Of a stretch of DNA of 53,328 nt, positions 33,716-43,042 are shown piece after piece. Positions within the stretch are counted from its first letter, which is position 1; each line of letters begins with the position of its first letter. This DNA comes from Rhodospirillaceae bacterium (GTDB taxonomy: Bacteria; Pseudomonadota; Alphaproteobacteria; UBA8366), in assembly GCA_002724395.1 (NCBI GenBank), contig PBOR01000059.1, positions 1 to 53,328 on the forward strand, read 5' to 3'. The position numbers and the translations under genes are program-made. The notes below the pieces were generated by a model. That model made no database searches and had not been told where the DNA came from. It was given only the letters and a program-made list of their open reading frames with translations.

Positions 33716-35011
33716 ATGAAGCCTATCATATTCGTGCGTGTCTTTGTTGTCTTAGGTCTTAGTGCCTCAATATTTGGATGTATTATTGGCTCGTCTGCCG
33801 TTCGTCAGGAAAGCAATGCTGCGGCCAGATGGGTGGCGACAGATATCACTCATTACAGACAGACTAAAGCTCCTACCGTGCCGACGTCGCCGGAAGATGG
33901 GTTAAGTAGCGCGGATCGGAAGCTGTTTGCCAGCATATATGATCGTGTTCGTACACACTATGTGCGCGAAACTGATGAGCGGACCCTATTAGCGGCTGCA
34001 GCTGAAGGAATGCGCCGCGCGCACCCGGACCCAGTGAATGTCGGAACGCGCAGTTTGGTGGAAGCTGCCATTAACGGGATGCTGTCCTCTTTGGACCCTT
34101 ATAGTAGTTATCTCGATAAAGCTCACTGGAAGGCTCTTCGTGAACAGACAAGTGGCGAATTTGGTGGGATCGGTATCCAGGTCCGAAAAGGCAAAGGTTA
34201 TATCGAAGTGATCTCTCCGATTGATGGGACGCCGGCAGCGAAGGCAGGCGTTTTGCCTGGTGATCATATCCTGCGCGCTAATGGGACGTCGTTTGAGAAG
34301 ATGTTACTGCGCGATGCAGTTTTGATATTGCGGGGTCGGCCGGGTAGCTATGTGACCTTGACATTGCGTCGGCCAAATGAGCCCCATTTCGAATTACCTA
34401 TAAAACGCGCCGTAATAAAAGTCGCATCAGTTCGTTTTCGAATGGAAAAAGATATTGGGTATATCCGACTTAGTCGGTTTTCCGAAAGAACTTCGGAAGA
34501 AGTAATGCGCGCCGTAGGAACCATTAAGGCTAGCCTTGGATCAAAGCTTAAAGGATATGTTTTAGACCTGAGAAGTAATCCGGGTGGCTTATTTGATCAG
34601 TCCATCGAGGTTGCCGATATATTCCTGAATGGCGGACGTGTAGTCTCCACAAAGGACCGTTTGGATGAGCGCCACTATCAGGCAACTGCAGGTGACGCAT
34701 CCGGTGGTGCACCGATCGTGGTGTTAATTGACAAGGGATCTGCTTCTGCGGCGGAGATTGTGGCGGGGGCGCTTAAGGATCATCGCCGAGCAACTTTGGT
34801 CGGCACGCGATCATTTGGTAAAGGTTCCGTTCAGACGCTTTTGCCGTTAACTGCTGAAGATCGGTTGAAATTGACTACGGCGATATACTTGACACCCTCG
34901 GGCGATTCGGTAGACGGAGGGATTTCGCCGAATTTTGTCGTTCCAATGACTGATAAAAGGGACAGCGACGATCAACTAAATTATGCGTTAAAGTTCCTCA
35001 GGAAGCTATGA
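33716..35011 (+). CDS. S41-family C-terminal processing peptidase
   Basis: A 431-residue exported protease. The N-terminus is a signal peptide with a possible lipobox (SIFGC, Cys22; Phe at -2 is atypical). A PDZ domain follows (GGIGIQVRKGKGYIEV, DGTPAAKAGVLPGDHIL), then the S41 core with RSNPGGLFDQSIEVAD, nucleophile Ser in DKGSASAAEIVAGALKDH, and the general-base Lys in GTRSFGKGSVQTLLPL. It is complete and likely active in the periplasm. Start ATG 33716 follows GAGAAGG by 7 bases. Followed by a probable terminator at 35040. Confidence 0.9.
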   Translation: MKPIIFVRVFVVLGLSASIFGCIIGSSAVRQESNAAARWVATDITHYRQTKAPTVPTSPEDGLSSADRKLFASIYDRVRTHYVRETDERTLLAAAAEGMRRAHPDPVNVGTRSLVEAAINGMLSSLDPYSSYLDKAHWKALREQTSGEFGGIGIQVRKGKGYIEVISPIDGTPAAKAGVLPGDHILRANGTSFEKMLLRDAVLILRGRPGSYVTLTLRRPNEPHFELPIKRAVIKVASVRFRMEKDIGYIRLSRFSERTSEEVMRAVGTIKASLGSKLKGYVLDLRSNPGGLFDQSIEVADIFLNGGRVVSTKDRLDERHYQATAGDASGGAPIVVLIDKGSASAAEIVAGALKDHRRATLVGTRSFGKGSVQTLLPLTAEDRLKLTTAIYLTPSGDSVDGGISPNFVVPMTDKRDSDDQLNYALKFLRKL

Positions 35012-35039
35012 GTGGCTTGACAAGATTATGTGCTAACAG

Positions 35040-35070
35040 ATGCCAGGACGACAACCCGGCATTATTTTTT
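35040..35070 (+). terminator. Probable terminator after the S41 peptidase gene
   Basis: ATGCC-A-GG pairs with CC-C-GGCAT around a 7-base loop, followed by TATTTTTT, a fair Rho-independent terminator with one internal mismatch. Confidence 0.6.
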
Positions 35071-35262
35071 GCAAACAGTCAGGTCGCAGAGTTTAGCACC
35101 TTGATATTGTAAATTGCCCTAGTAGTCTGGCTTCGTTTTTCAAGCCCTTTGTAATGACAACCATAGCAAGCCCCTTGCTCAATCTTAGAATAACGCGACA
35201 AACTTTTTCCATCACACTTCTTTTAGATCTTTGATCGATTTTCAGGAAGCCGATTAAGAATT

Positions 35263-36609
35263 TTATGCGAGATGACCGTAAAGAAGCGAGCAGATGAATA
35301 TGGCAGCGGCGGCACCCGCAATATCTGCGGTTAGCCCCGCGGCCAAAGCGTGGCGTACGCGGCGGATTTGAACAGCACCGAAATATATGGCGAGCACGTA
35401 GAAGGTGGTTTCAGTTGATCCTTGCAGCGTGCTGACTAGATACCCCGTGTAGCTATCGGGCCCGATGGCCGGATTTTGAATGGTTGATGCTAGGACGCCA
35501 TATGCACCTGAGCCGGACAAAGGTCTTAATATTGCCATTGGTAAGGCATCGGCGGGTAATCCGATTTGGCCGGTGAGCACTCCCAACGGCTGGATCAGTA
35601 ACTCCATCGCGCCGCTGGCGCGGAACATACCGACTGCAACGAGAATTGCTACCAAATAGGGAATGATACGAATGGCTACCTGGAAACCGTCCTTTGCGCC
35701 GTCGACGAACACCTCGTAAACCGGTATGCCACGGAAATAGCCAAAGGCAAGAAGCGCCAGCATTAAGCAAGGAATAATCCAAGGCGAGATGGTCTTGCCG
35801 TAAAATATGGTAAGTGGAATCATAGTGATAACGACACCTAAGGTGAGCAGCGTTGCCCAAAATGGATAAGTGCCACTGCCGGTTGCTGCGGTTTCAGCAT
35901 CTTTGACGGTGTCCGGAATTACATCAATTATTGATGTGTCATTTGGGGCGATATCGCTAATAGCTCTCGAGCTCAGAGATGTAGATTCAGGGGTATTTGG
36001 CATTCGCCAAAGCCGAGCGAAATATTTTGCTGCAAGAATGGCAATGAATGTGGAACATAGTGTTGCAAAGAGTGTTGTCGGAACGATACCGGCTGGATCG
36101 CTGGATCCAGCGGCTGCCCGCAGCGCAATCACGCCAGTGGGCAGCAGCGTAATGCTGGAGGTGTTGATCGCCAGGAATAGTACCATTGAGTCGCTGGCGG
36201 TGCCTTTATGGTTGTTTAGTTTATCTAACTCTTGCATGGCACGGATGCCGAAAGGGGTCGCGGCATTGCCCAGTCCCATAATATTTGCTGATAGGTTCAT
36301 GATAATGGCACCCATGGCCGGATGACCATCGGGGACATCGGGGAACAGCCTAATCATGATTGGGCGTAACAGTTTGGCGATGATAGTCAGGAGGCCGCCT
36401 GCTTCGGCAACCTTCATCAAGCCAAGGAAAAGGGCCATCACACCAATCAAACCAAGCGCAAGAGTAACCGACCCCTTAGCAGCTTCAATAATGCCAGTCC
36501 CGAGCACATCCATTGCAGTTGGTGCGCTTGCGGGAATGGATTCTGTCAATTGGCGATATGCCGCCACCCCAAAGGCAATTACAACTATGGAAAAGAATAT
36601 CGCGTTCAT
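35263..36609 (-). CDS. Nucleoside-recognition domain protein, SpmA-SpmB fusion
   Basis: A 448-residue membrane protein of many hydrophobic segments that joins two gate-like domains corresponding to spore maturation proteins A and B. The N-terminal half has MNLSANIMGLGNAATPFGIRA, the SpmA signature; the C-terminal half has IRIIPYLVAILVAVGMFRA and LRPLSGSGAYGVLAST, typical of SpmB. Non-sporulating proteobacteria commonly carry this fusion; transport of an unknown substrate is inferred, not shown. Monocistronic, divergent from the CoA-transferase gene. Confidence 0.83.
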   Translation of the reverse strand: MNAIFFSIVVIAFGVAAYRQLTESIPASAPTAMDVLGTGIIEAAKGSVTLALGLIGVMALFLGLMKVAEAGGLLTIIAKLLRPIMIRLFPDVPDGHPAMGAIIMNLSANIMGLGNAATPFGIRAMQELDKLNNHKGTASDSMVLFLAINTSSITLLPTGVIALRAAAGSSDPAGIVPTTLFATLCSTFIAILAAKYFARLWRMPNTPESTSLSSRAISDIAPNDTSIIDVIPDTVKDAETAATGSGTYPFWATLLTLGVVITMIPLTIFYGKTISPWIIPCLMLALLAFGYFRGIPVYEVFVDGAKDGFQVAIRIIPYLVAILVAVGMFRASGAMELLIQPLGVLTGQIGLPADALPMAILRPLSGSGAYGVLASTIQNPAIGPDSYTGYLVSTLQGSTETTFYVLAIYFGAVQIRRVRHALAAGLTADIAGAAAAIFICSLLYGHLA

Positions 36610-36714
36610 GTGATGGTATTTACCTTAACCTTGTTAAAGTGCGCGTCGTTGCTGTAGAAGGGCGGTGCGCCGTTATATACTAGGTACGGGATAATATTCA
36701 TAAGGATTACGATC

Positions 36715-37932
36715 ATGAGCGGTCCGTTAAATGGTCTCAAAGTTTTCGATTTAACACGTATTCTCGCCGGGCCTAGTTGTACTCAAATTCTCGGCGATTT
36801 AGGTGCTGAAGTCATTAAAATTGAACGTCCAAAGGTCGGCGATGATACTAGAAATTTTGCGCCGCCATTTTTGCCTAGTAAAAATGGCACAGATAGCAGC
36901 GAAAGCGCTTATTTTGCCGGCACCAATAGAAATAAGCGATCAGTCACATTGAATTTGGCAAAACCGGAAGGACAGGCGCTGGCAAAACGTTTGCTTGCGG
37001 ATTGCGATATTCTTGCGGAAAATTTTAAAACAGGAACCTTGGCAAAGTACGGTCTTGGCTTCGATCAGATAAAGGAAGAATTCCCAGGTTTGATTTTTTG
37101 TTCGATTACGGGTTTTGGGCAGACTGGACCCTATGCAGAGCGCCCTGGTTATGATGCGCTCATTCAAGCCATGGGGGGCGTGATGAGCCTAACTGGAGAG
37201 CCTAAGGGTGAGCCGATGAAGGTCGGTGTGTCGATTGCTGATTTGATGGCCGGTATGTACGCCTGTGTCGGCATCCTAGCTGCGGTGCGCCATAAGCAAC
37301 TGACCGGCGAAGGTCAATATATCGATATCAGTATGCTAGATGCGCATGTGGCTTGGCTTGCAAACCAAGGCATGAATTTTTTAGCAACTGGCGTAAATCA
37401 AGAGCGGCTTGGCAATAATCATCCTAATATACTGCCTTATCAGGTAATGCCTACGTCCGATGGCTACATAGTGCTTTCTGTTGGCAATGACGATACTTTC
37501 CATAGATTCTGCGAAATGGCAGACTGTGCCGAATTGCTGGAGGATGAGCGGTTTAAGACAAATATAGAGCGTGTAAAAAATCGTGAATTTACTACCCAAG
37601 TCCTAAATGAAATTACTCGAAAAAAACCGTCTGCATGGTGGCTCGAGAATTTAGAAAAGAACAAGATTGGCTGCGGGCCAATCAATAACCTATCGGACGT
37701 TTTTAGCGACCCGCAAGTTTTAGCCCGGGATATGATCTTGGAAATGGATCATCCAGCAACTGGGGGGAAGCCAACCAAATTAATTGCCAGTCCGCTAAAA
37801 CTCTCTGGTACGCCGGTGAGTTATCGCCGCCCACCCCCGATGTTGGGTCAACATACCGCGGAAGTTTTACAGGAGACTTTATCGCTTTCAGAAAGCGAGA
37901 TTGCCGATTTAAAAAGCAAGGGAATTGTATAA
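36715..37932 (+). CDS. CaiB/BaiF family III CoA-transferase
   Basis: A 405-residue family III CoA-transferase, which moves CoA between carboxylic acids. The start LNGLKVFDLTRILAGPSC, the conserved GADVIKIE-like LGAEVIKIERPKVGDDTR, and YDALIQAMGGVMSLTGEP are characteristic, and the catalytic Asp is in VSIADLMAG. The C-terminal IGCGPINNLSDVFSDPQV fits. The donor and acceptor acids are unknown. The ATG is preceded by AAGGA at a spacing of about 12. No enoyl-CoA hydratase or acyl-CoA dehydrogenase follows, and the gene is monocistronic. Confidence 0.9.
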   Translation: MSGPLNGLKVFDLTRILAGPSCTQILGDLGAEVIKIERPKVGDDTRNFAPPFLPSKNGTDSSESAYFAGTNRNKRSVTLNLAKPEGQALAKRLLADCDILAENFKTGTLAKYGLGFDQIKEEFPGLIFCSITGFGQTGPYAERPGYDALIQAMGGVMSLTGEPKGEPMKVGVSIADLMAGMYACVGILAAVRHKQLTGEGQYIDISMLDAHVAWLANQGMNFLATGVNQERLGNNHPNILPYQVMPTSDGYIVLSVGNDDTFHRFCEMADCAELLEDERFKTNIERVKNREFTTQVLNEITRKKPSAWWLENLEKNKIGCGPINNLSDVFSDPQVLARDMILEMDHPATGGKPTKLIASPLKLSGTPVSYRRPPPMLGQHTAEVLQETLSLSESEIADLKSKGIV

Positions 37933-38321
37933 ACCTTGTCTTGAGTAAAAGCTTTTCGTCACACCCTTATAGAATTTATCAGCCTGCTTGCCGTCGGATG
38001 TCATTTAGAGCATTAGTAGAGTAATTGAAAATGAACAAAATAATGGTGGCGGAAATAAAAAAACCTATGTGCCCTTAGTCTGGTGATGTCATGATTAATA
38101 AGGTGGGCTAATTCGATCGCACTCAAGAGAGAGTTGAATGATGGTTTGTTAAATGCTGTAAGGAGTAAGCTTGAAAGGTACTGAACTAGGATATTGGTAT
38201 CCTACTGAGGCGATAGGCCGGATTTGTGCCATTGACACCGATCCATCGCGCGATTAATGTCCGCCGCCGGCTGGGTAAGTAGGCTTGAAAAGGGCGATTA
38301 GAAGATAAGAGGAATTGTGCG
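37933..38321. other. Intergenic region upstream of rpmJ
   Basis: Nearly 390 bases without a credible gene. It carries copy B of the hairpin-box element (38176-38283) and the leader of rpmJ with AGAGGAA near 38308-38314 as ribosome binding site. Confidence 0.5.
38176..38283 (+). repeat. Hairpin-box intergenic element, copy B
   Basis: TAGGATA-TTGG-TATCCTA (38187-38204) is a perfect 7-bp hairpin, followed by CTGAGGCGATA, then GTAAGTAGG at 38275-38283. GGCCGG after the box can pair with CCGGCT before GTAAGTAGG, enclosing a loop. Same set and order as copy A at 27491-27584. Confidence 0.35.
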
Positions 38322-38447
38322 ATGAAAGTCGTTAACTCTCTAAAATCGATGAAAAAGCGGCATAAAGACTGTCGGGTGGTGCGCCGTCGTGGTCGAGTGT
38401 ACGTTATTAATAAGACAAATCCGCGATTTAAAGCACGTCAAGGCTAA
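38322..38447 (+). CDS. rpmJ: 50S ribosomal protein L36 (C-minus form)
   Basis: A 41-residue basic protein: it begins [20 protein letters not shown] and ends [12 protein letters not shown], the usual alphaproteobacterial L36. It has one Cys only and lacks the four-ligand zinc site of the short form, as expected for the C-minus type. AGAGGAA lies upstream of the ATG and a strong terminator follows, so it is monocistronic. Found by reading; it is too short for most automatic length cut-offs. Confidence 0.93.
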   Translation: MKVVNSLKSMKKRHKDCRVVRRRGRVYVINKTNPRFKARQG

Positions 38448-38470
38448 TTGGTAGGCCGACGTTAGCCCCC

Positions 38471-38500
38471 AACGCTGTGCTCAGTCGCGCAGCGTTTTTC
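38471..38500 (+). terminator. Rho-independent terminator after rpmJ
   Basis: AACGCTGTGC (38471-38480), loop TCAGTC, GCGCAGCGTT (38487-38496), a 10-bp stem with one G-T pair, then TTTC and further T residues. Confidence 0.88.
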
Positions 38501-38566
38501 TGTTTAAAACCATATAAACTAAGTCTAAAACTGGACTGCCGCTCTATATATTAGCTCGGCCCCTTT

Positions 38567-40075
38567 ATGGCTGGAGTAAAACTGATCATGCAGATGCCGA
38601 AACCGGATATCGATGTTATTCGCCGCCGCGATGAGATTATCGCGGCCTTGCGCGAAATCGTTCCCGGAGAAGGAGTTATCGTTGATCAGGATGAGTTACG
38701 CGCATATGAATCCGATGGACTCACTGCTTACCGGCAATTGCCCCTGATTGTTGTCTTGCCGGAAGACACATGCCAAGTTTCTCGAATATTACGGTATTGC
38801 AGAGAAAACCATGTAAAAATCGTACCGCGTGGATCCGGCACCTCGCTTTCTGGCGGAGCAATGCCATTGGCGGATGCCGTGTTGCTAGGCTTATCAAAAT
38901 TCAAGAAAATTCTCGAGATTGATTATGACAATCGGTGCGCAGTTGTGCAGCCTGGTGTAACTAATCTCGCTATCTCGGATGCGGTAGCGAAAGACCAATT
39001 CTATTATGCGCCGGATCCATCGAGTCAGATCGCCTGCTCTATCGGCGGCAACATTGCAGAGAATTCCGGTGGCGTGCACTGCTTGAAGTACGGGCTAACC
39101 ACCAACAACGTACTAGGCCTTGAAGTCGTCTTGATGGATGGTGAAATTGTCCGTCTCGGCGGTAAGCATCTGGACTCCGATGGGTATGATTTGTTGGGCG
39201 TAATAACGGGCTCGGAAGGTTTGCTCGGTGTTGTGACCGAAGTGACTGTCCGGTTATTACGGAAGCCTGAAACTGCGCGTGCGGTGTTGGTAGGGTTTCC
39301 GTCTGCTGAAGCCGCGGGTAACTGCGTGGCCGGAGTGATTGGTGCAGGTATTATTCCGGCCGGCATGGAAATGATGGATAATCCCGCTATCAACGCGGCG
39401 GAAGATTTTGTGCAAGCTGGCTATCCCCGCGATGCGGGAGGTTTGCTAATTATTGAACTGGATGGACCTGAGAAAGAGGTGGGCGAACTTATCGAGCGTG
39501 TTGTTAAAACCGCTAAACGGAATGGGGCGTCCACGGTTAAAGTTTCAGAGAGTGACGAACAGCGGATGCAGTTTTGGGCGGGACGTAAAGCAGCATTTCC
39601 AGCGGTAGGGCGTATCTCACCGGATTATATGTGCATGGACGGTACGATCCCGCGTCATCAATTGGCCAATGTGCTCGGTCGCATTACAGAACTCTCCGGT
39701 GATTATGGGCTTCGGGTGGCGAATGTTTTTCATGCCGGAGACGGGAACCTGCATCCTCTCATTTTATTTGATGCGAATAAGACTGGTGAATTGGAAGCTG
39801 CAGAAGCGTTCGGTGCAGATATTTTGAAACTCTGTGTAGAAGTTGGTGGCGTCTTGACCGGGGAGCATGGGGTCGGCATCGAAAAGCGTGATCTGATGCC
39901 GGTAATGTTCGATGAGATTGATCTCAACCATCAACAAAGATTGAAATGCGCATTCGATCCAGAAGGTCTCCTTAACCCTGGGAAGGTATTTCCGACCCTT
40001 CATCGGTGCGCCGAGTTGGGGCGTATGGTGGTGCATCAGGGTAATTTGCCTTTTCCCGGTCTGCCTCGGTTTTAG
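38567..40075 (+). CDS. glcD: Glycolate oxidase subunit GlcD (FAD-linked)
   Basis: The 502-residue flavoprotein subunit of glycolate oxidase, which oxidises glycolate to glyoxylate at the membrane. The FAD-binding PP-loop is PRGSGTSLSGGAMPLAD, then PSSQIACSIGGNIAENSGG, and the C-terminal catalytic region has VFHAGDGNLHPLILFD and GGVLTGEHGVGIEKRD, all as in GlcD and D-lactate dehydrogenases. Two start codons lie close together (38567 and 38588). It leads a three-gene operon glcDEF, with glcE 10 bases on. Confidence 0.93.
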   Translation: MAGVKLIMQMPKPDIDVIRRRDEIIAALREIVPGEGVIVDQDELRAYESDGLTAYRQLPLIVVLPEDTCQVSRILRYCRENHVKIVPRGSGTSLSGGAMPLADAVLLGLSKFKKILEIDYDNRCAVVQPGVTNLAISDAVAKDQFYYAPDPSSQIACSIGGNIAENSGGVHCLKYGLTTNNVLGLEVVLMDGEIVRLGGKHLDSDGYDLLGVITGSEGLLGVVTEVTVRLLRKPETARAVLVGFPSAEAAGNCVAGVIGAGIIPAGMEMMDNPAINAAEDFVQAGYPRDAGGLLIIELDGPEKEVGELIERVVKTAKRNGASTVKVSESDEQRMQFWAGRKAAFPAVGRISPDYMCMDGTIPRHQLANVLGRITELSGDYGLRVANVFHAGDGNLHPLILFDANKTGELEAAEAFGADILKLCVEVGGVLTGEHGVGIEKRDLMPVMFDEIDLNHQQRLKCAFDPEGLLNPGKVFPTLHRCAELGRMVVHQGNLPFPGLPRF

Positions 40076-40085
40076 GGAGCGCAGA

Positions 40086-41306
40086 ATGGGTGATGCTTTT
40101 GCACCGGAGACGCCTGAGCAGCTGCAAGAGACAGTGGCCTGGGCCGTTGATGCAGAGGTTCCCTTAGAGGTAATCGGATGTGGTACTAAGCGCGACATCG
40201 GTGCGCCATTAATTTCGGACCACGTCTTGGACGTATCGAGATTATCCGATATTCATTCTTACCAACCTGAAGAACTTATTTTGACGGCTGGACCGGGCGC
40301 CAAGTTAGTGGAAATTGAAGCGGCCCTAATTCAAAGCCGCCAACAAATGGCATTCGAGCCCGCTGATTTGGGTCCGCTTATGGGCTACGCTGCTGCACAG
40401 GGTACGCTAGGTGGTGTGATCGGATGTAATCTGAGTGGCCCGCGTCGTATACAGGCGGGCGCTGTCCGTGATCACTTCCTTGGGTTTAGCGCTGTCAGCG
40501 GTCGTGGGGAACGATTCAAAGCTGGCGGTAAAGTCGTCAAGAATGTTACCGGTTATGATTTATGTAAGCTCATGTGTGGGTCTTGGGGCACATTGGCGGT
40601 AATGACCGAAATTAGTGTAAAAGTTTTGCCGATGCCTGACCGTACACGAACGGTACTTATATTCGGTTGCTCACTGGAGCAGGCCGGCGCTGCGATGACG
40701 CGCGCTTTGCAATCTCCTCATGAAGTATCCGGTGCGGCGCATCTCACGAAGTCTGTAGCGGCTCAGTCGCGTGTGGGGTACGTATCGAAGGCTACGGAAG
40801 CGGTTACCGCACTCCGCATCGAGGGCACCGGTGCGTCGGTCGAGTATCGCTGTGAGATGCTTTTGAAAGATCTTGGTGAATTTGGAGAAACCGAAGAATT
40901 GCATACTACTAATAGCCGGTCCTTATGGGCAGAATTGCGCGACGTTCTCGCATTTGCAGGTCCTGGAGATACACGCGCAGTTTGGAAAGTGTCCGTGCCG
41001 CCTGCCGACGGCCCACGATTGGCGGCCACTCTAGCCGACGCCACAGATGGAAATTTTTATCTCGATTGGGGCGGTGGACTGATTTGGTTGGCAGTCGATG
41101 AGGGTGAAGATGCGCACGCCCAAATTGTTCGAGAGATGATTGAGCCTTCTGTCGGCCATTCAACGTTAATACGGGCTTCTGAAGCAGTACGGGCCAAAGT
41201 GAGTGTATTTCCCAAGCCTTCATGGATAGGTCTTTCTGAGCGAATCAAAAAAGGGTTTGACCCAAAATCGATCCTTAATCCCGGCCGATTGGTAGAGGGA
41301 ATTTAG
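40086..41306 (+). CDS. glcE: Glycolate oxidase subunit GlcE (FAD-binding)
   Basis: A 406-residue second FAD-binding subunit. It has the PP-loop-like LEVIGCGTKRDIG, then TLGGVIGCNLSGPRRIQAGA, and AGGKVVKNVTGYDLCKLMCG, a characteristic GlcE block, with the C-terminal FDPKSILNPGRLVEG shared with the family. It lacks the large substrate-binding domain of GlcD. It lies between glcD and glcF with gaps of 10 and 3 bases, so all three are cotranscribed. Confidence 0.93.
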   Translation: MGDAFAPETPEQLQETVAWAVDAEVPLEVIGCGTKRDIGAPLISDHVLDVSRLSDIHSYQPEELILTAGPGAKLVEIEAALIQSRQQMAFEPADLGPLMGYAAAQGTLGGVIGCNLSGPRRIQAGAVRDHFLGFSAVSGRGERFKAGGKVVKNVTGYDLCKLMCGSWGTLAVMTEISVKVLPMPDRTRTVLIFGCSLEQAGAAMTRALQSPHEVSGAAHLTKSVAAQSRVGYVSKATEAVTALRIEGTGASVEYRCEMLLKDLGEFGETEELHTTNSRSLWAELRDVLAFAGPGDTRAVWKVSVPPADGPRLAATLADATDGNFYLDWGGGLIWLAVDEGEDAHAQIVREMIEPSVGHSTLIRASEAVRAKVSVFPKPSWIGLSERIKKGFDPKSILNPGRLVEGI

Positions 41307-41309
41307 ATC

Positions 41310-42620
41310 GTGCAGACGAATTTTTCCGTCGCCCAACTCGCCGATCCTGATATCGCAGAAGCCAACGAGATATTGAGATCTTGTGTTCATTGCGGTTTCT
41401 GCACGGCTACATGCCCTACCTACGTTACGTTGGGTGACGAACTAGATAGTCCACGGGGGCGCATCTATCTGATCAAAGAAATGTTAGAGAATGACAAGGA
41501 AGCGACGAAGCCGGTTGTGACGCACTTGGACAGATGCCTTTCTTGCTTTTCATGTATGACCACGTGCCCATCGGGCGTTCATTATCAGCACTTGGTAGAT
41601 ATTGGTCGTAGGTGGGTGCAACAAACGTATAAGCGTCCCATTCCTGAGAAAATTTTCCGATTTGTGCTTGCTTGGCTACTTCCTTATCCCAAACGTTTTC
41701 GGCTGGCTATGTTGGGCGCTGGTATGCTGCGATTACTAGCAAAAATTTTTAACGGGCCTTTAGCAACCTTAGCTGCTTTGACGCCGGATAAAATCGAGCC
41801 CCCGTCGCCAACTGAAACGGCTTCAACTTACCTGCCGAATGGGAAGATTAAAGGCCGTGTTGGTCTTTTGGCGGGATGCGTTCAGCAAGTGCTGATTCCA
41901 GAAATTAATATGGCGACAATCCGATTGCTTAATCGTCATGGCATCGCGGTTATTGTTTCCGAAGGAGTCGGTTGCTGCGGCGCATTAGAACAGCATTTAG
42001 GGCAAGAAGAGGCCGCTAGACGGCATGCTTCGCGAAATGTAGACGCCTGGATGCGTGCAATTAAAGAGCACGGGTTAGATGCGATTATCGTCAATGCCAG
42101 CGGCTGCGGAACACAGGTGAAAGATTACGGTTATCTGCTGCGCGACGACCCTATACAAAGTAAGAACGCTGCAACTGTCGCAGCGTTTGCGCGGGATATT
42201 TCCGAATTTCTGGAGGCGAGTGGCCTCTTCCATCCAAGGCATGTGACAGGTATCGATATTGCCTACCATTCCGCTTGCTCTCTCCAACACGGTCAAAAGG
42301 TGACGGACGCACCTAGAAGCTTGTTACAAAAGTCGGGATTCCAAATTCATGAAATTGCAGAAGGTCATCTCTGTTGTGGGTCTGCTGGGACGTATAATTT
42401 ACTTCAGCCAGAAATTGCGGCCGGATTGCGAGACAGGAAAATTGGTAATATTGAGGCAACGGATGCACGCGTCGTTGCCACGGGTAATATTGGTTGCATG
42501 ACACAGCTGCAGACTGGGACGGCTTTGCCAGTAGTTCACACTGTTCAGTTGTTGGACTGGGCGACTGGTGGGCCTAAGCCAGTTGCGTTGGCCGATTTAG
42601 GGAAGAAATTGTCCAGCTAG
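41310..42620 (+). CDS. glcF: Glycolate oxidase iron-sulfur subunit GlcF
   Basis: A 436-residue electron-transfer subunit. Two 4Fe-4S motifs are CVHCGFCTATCPTY and CLSCFSCMTTCPSG in the first 90 residues. Two CCG-domain motifs follow: GVGCCGALEQHLG with CGTQ, and HLCCGSAGTYN, for further redox centres. The start is a GTG codon 3 bases after glcE. It passes electrons to the quinone pool. The following 420 bases hold no clear operon member. Confidence 0.93.
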   Translation: MQTNFSVAQLADPDIAEANEILRSCVHCGFCTATCPTYVTLGDELDSPRGRIYLIKEMLENDKEATKPVVTHLDRCLSCFSCMTTCPSGVHYQHLVDIGRRWVQQTYKRPIPEKIFRFVLAWLLPYPKRFRLAMLGAGMLRLLAKIFNGPLATLAALTPDKIEPPSPTETASTYLPNGKIKGRVGLLAGCVQQVLIPEINMATIRLLNRHGIAVIVSEGVGCCGALEQHLGQEEAARRHASRNVDAWMRAIKEHGLDAIIVNASGCGTQVKDYGYLLRDDPIQSKNAATVAAFARDISEFLEASGLFHPRHVTGIDIAYHSACSLQHGQKVTDAPRSLLQKSGFQIHEIAEGHLCCGSAGTYNLLQPEIAAGLRDRKIGNIEATDARVVATGNIGCMTQLQTGTALPVVHTVQLLDWATGGPKPVALADLGKKLSS

Positions 42621-43042
42621 AGTTTCGCTAAATGTATCTTATAGCATTGCTAATCAGTATGTAATTTTGTTGATATTCATGACAGTGGATTCGAATTAAA
42701 TTTTCCCGATTCTTTTTTGATCAGGAGAGGCGAATGTAAGCGCCATACAAATATAACGGCTCTTTATGCGGTTATATTGAGGAAATTTGGTGGTCATATC
42801 CCTATATGTTATTTGGAAGTGGTAGAAAATTGATGCCTAGTGGGCGATGGTGGCAAGGAATCTATGTTGTGCGCGATCCGCACGTATGCCAATTTCATCG
42901 AAATTTTTCTGATGGCGTTGTTTCTTATGCTTTTGCTTTTGCTTGAAATCAATAACGAAAGGCGGCCATTCTGTATGGTGTGGAAATCACGCTTATTGTT
43001 GGCCGTTTTCTTGCTGCTGTTTAGAGCAGTTCTTTAGATAAG
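42621..43042. other. Intergenic region after glcF
   Basis: About 420 bases. AATATAAC (42750-42757) and GTTATATT (42771-42778) form an A/T-rich hairpin of 8 bp. A small candidate gene covers 42864-43037; the rest has no feature I can support. Confidence 0.5.
42864..43037 (+). CDS. Possible small membrane protein
   Basis: A 57-codon reading frame that I do not recognise. It holds two hydrophobic stretches, IFLMALFLMLLLLLEI and LLLAVFLLLF, separated by the charged NNERRPF. AAGGAA lies 3 bases before the ATG, a short spacing. The stop is 5 bases before the methyltransferase start, so it could be translated with that gene. It may also be a chance frame in A/T-rich DNA. Confidence 0.3.
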   Translation: MLCAIRTYANFIEIFLMALFLMLLLLLEINNERRPFCMVWKSRLLLAVFLLLFRAVL

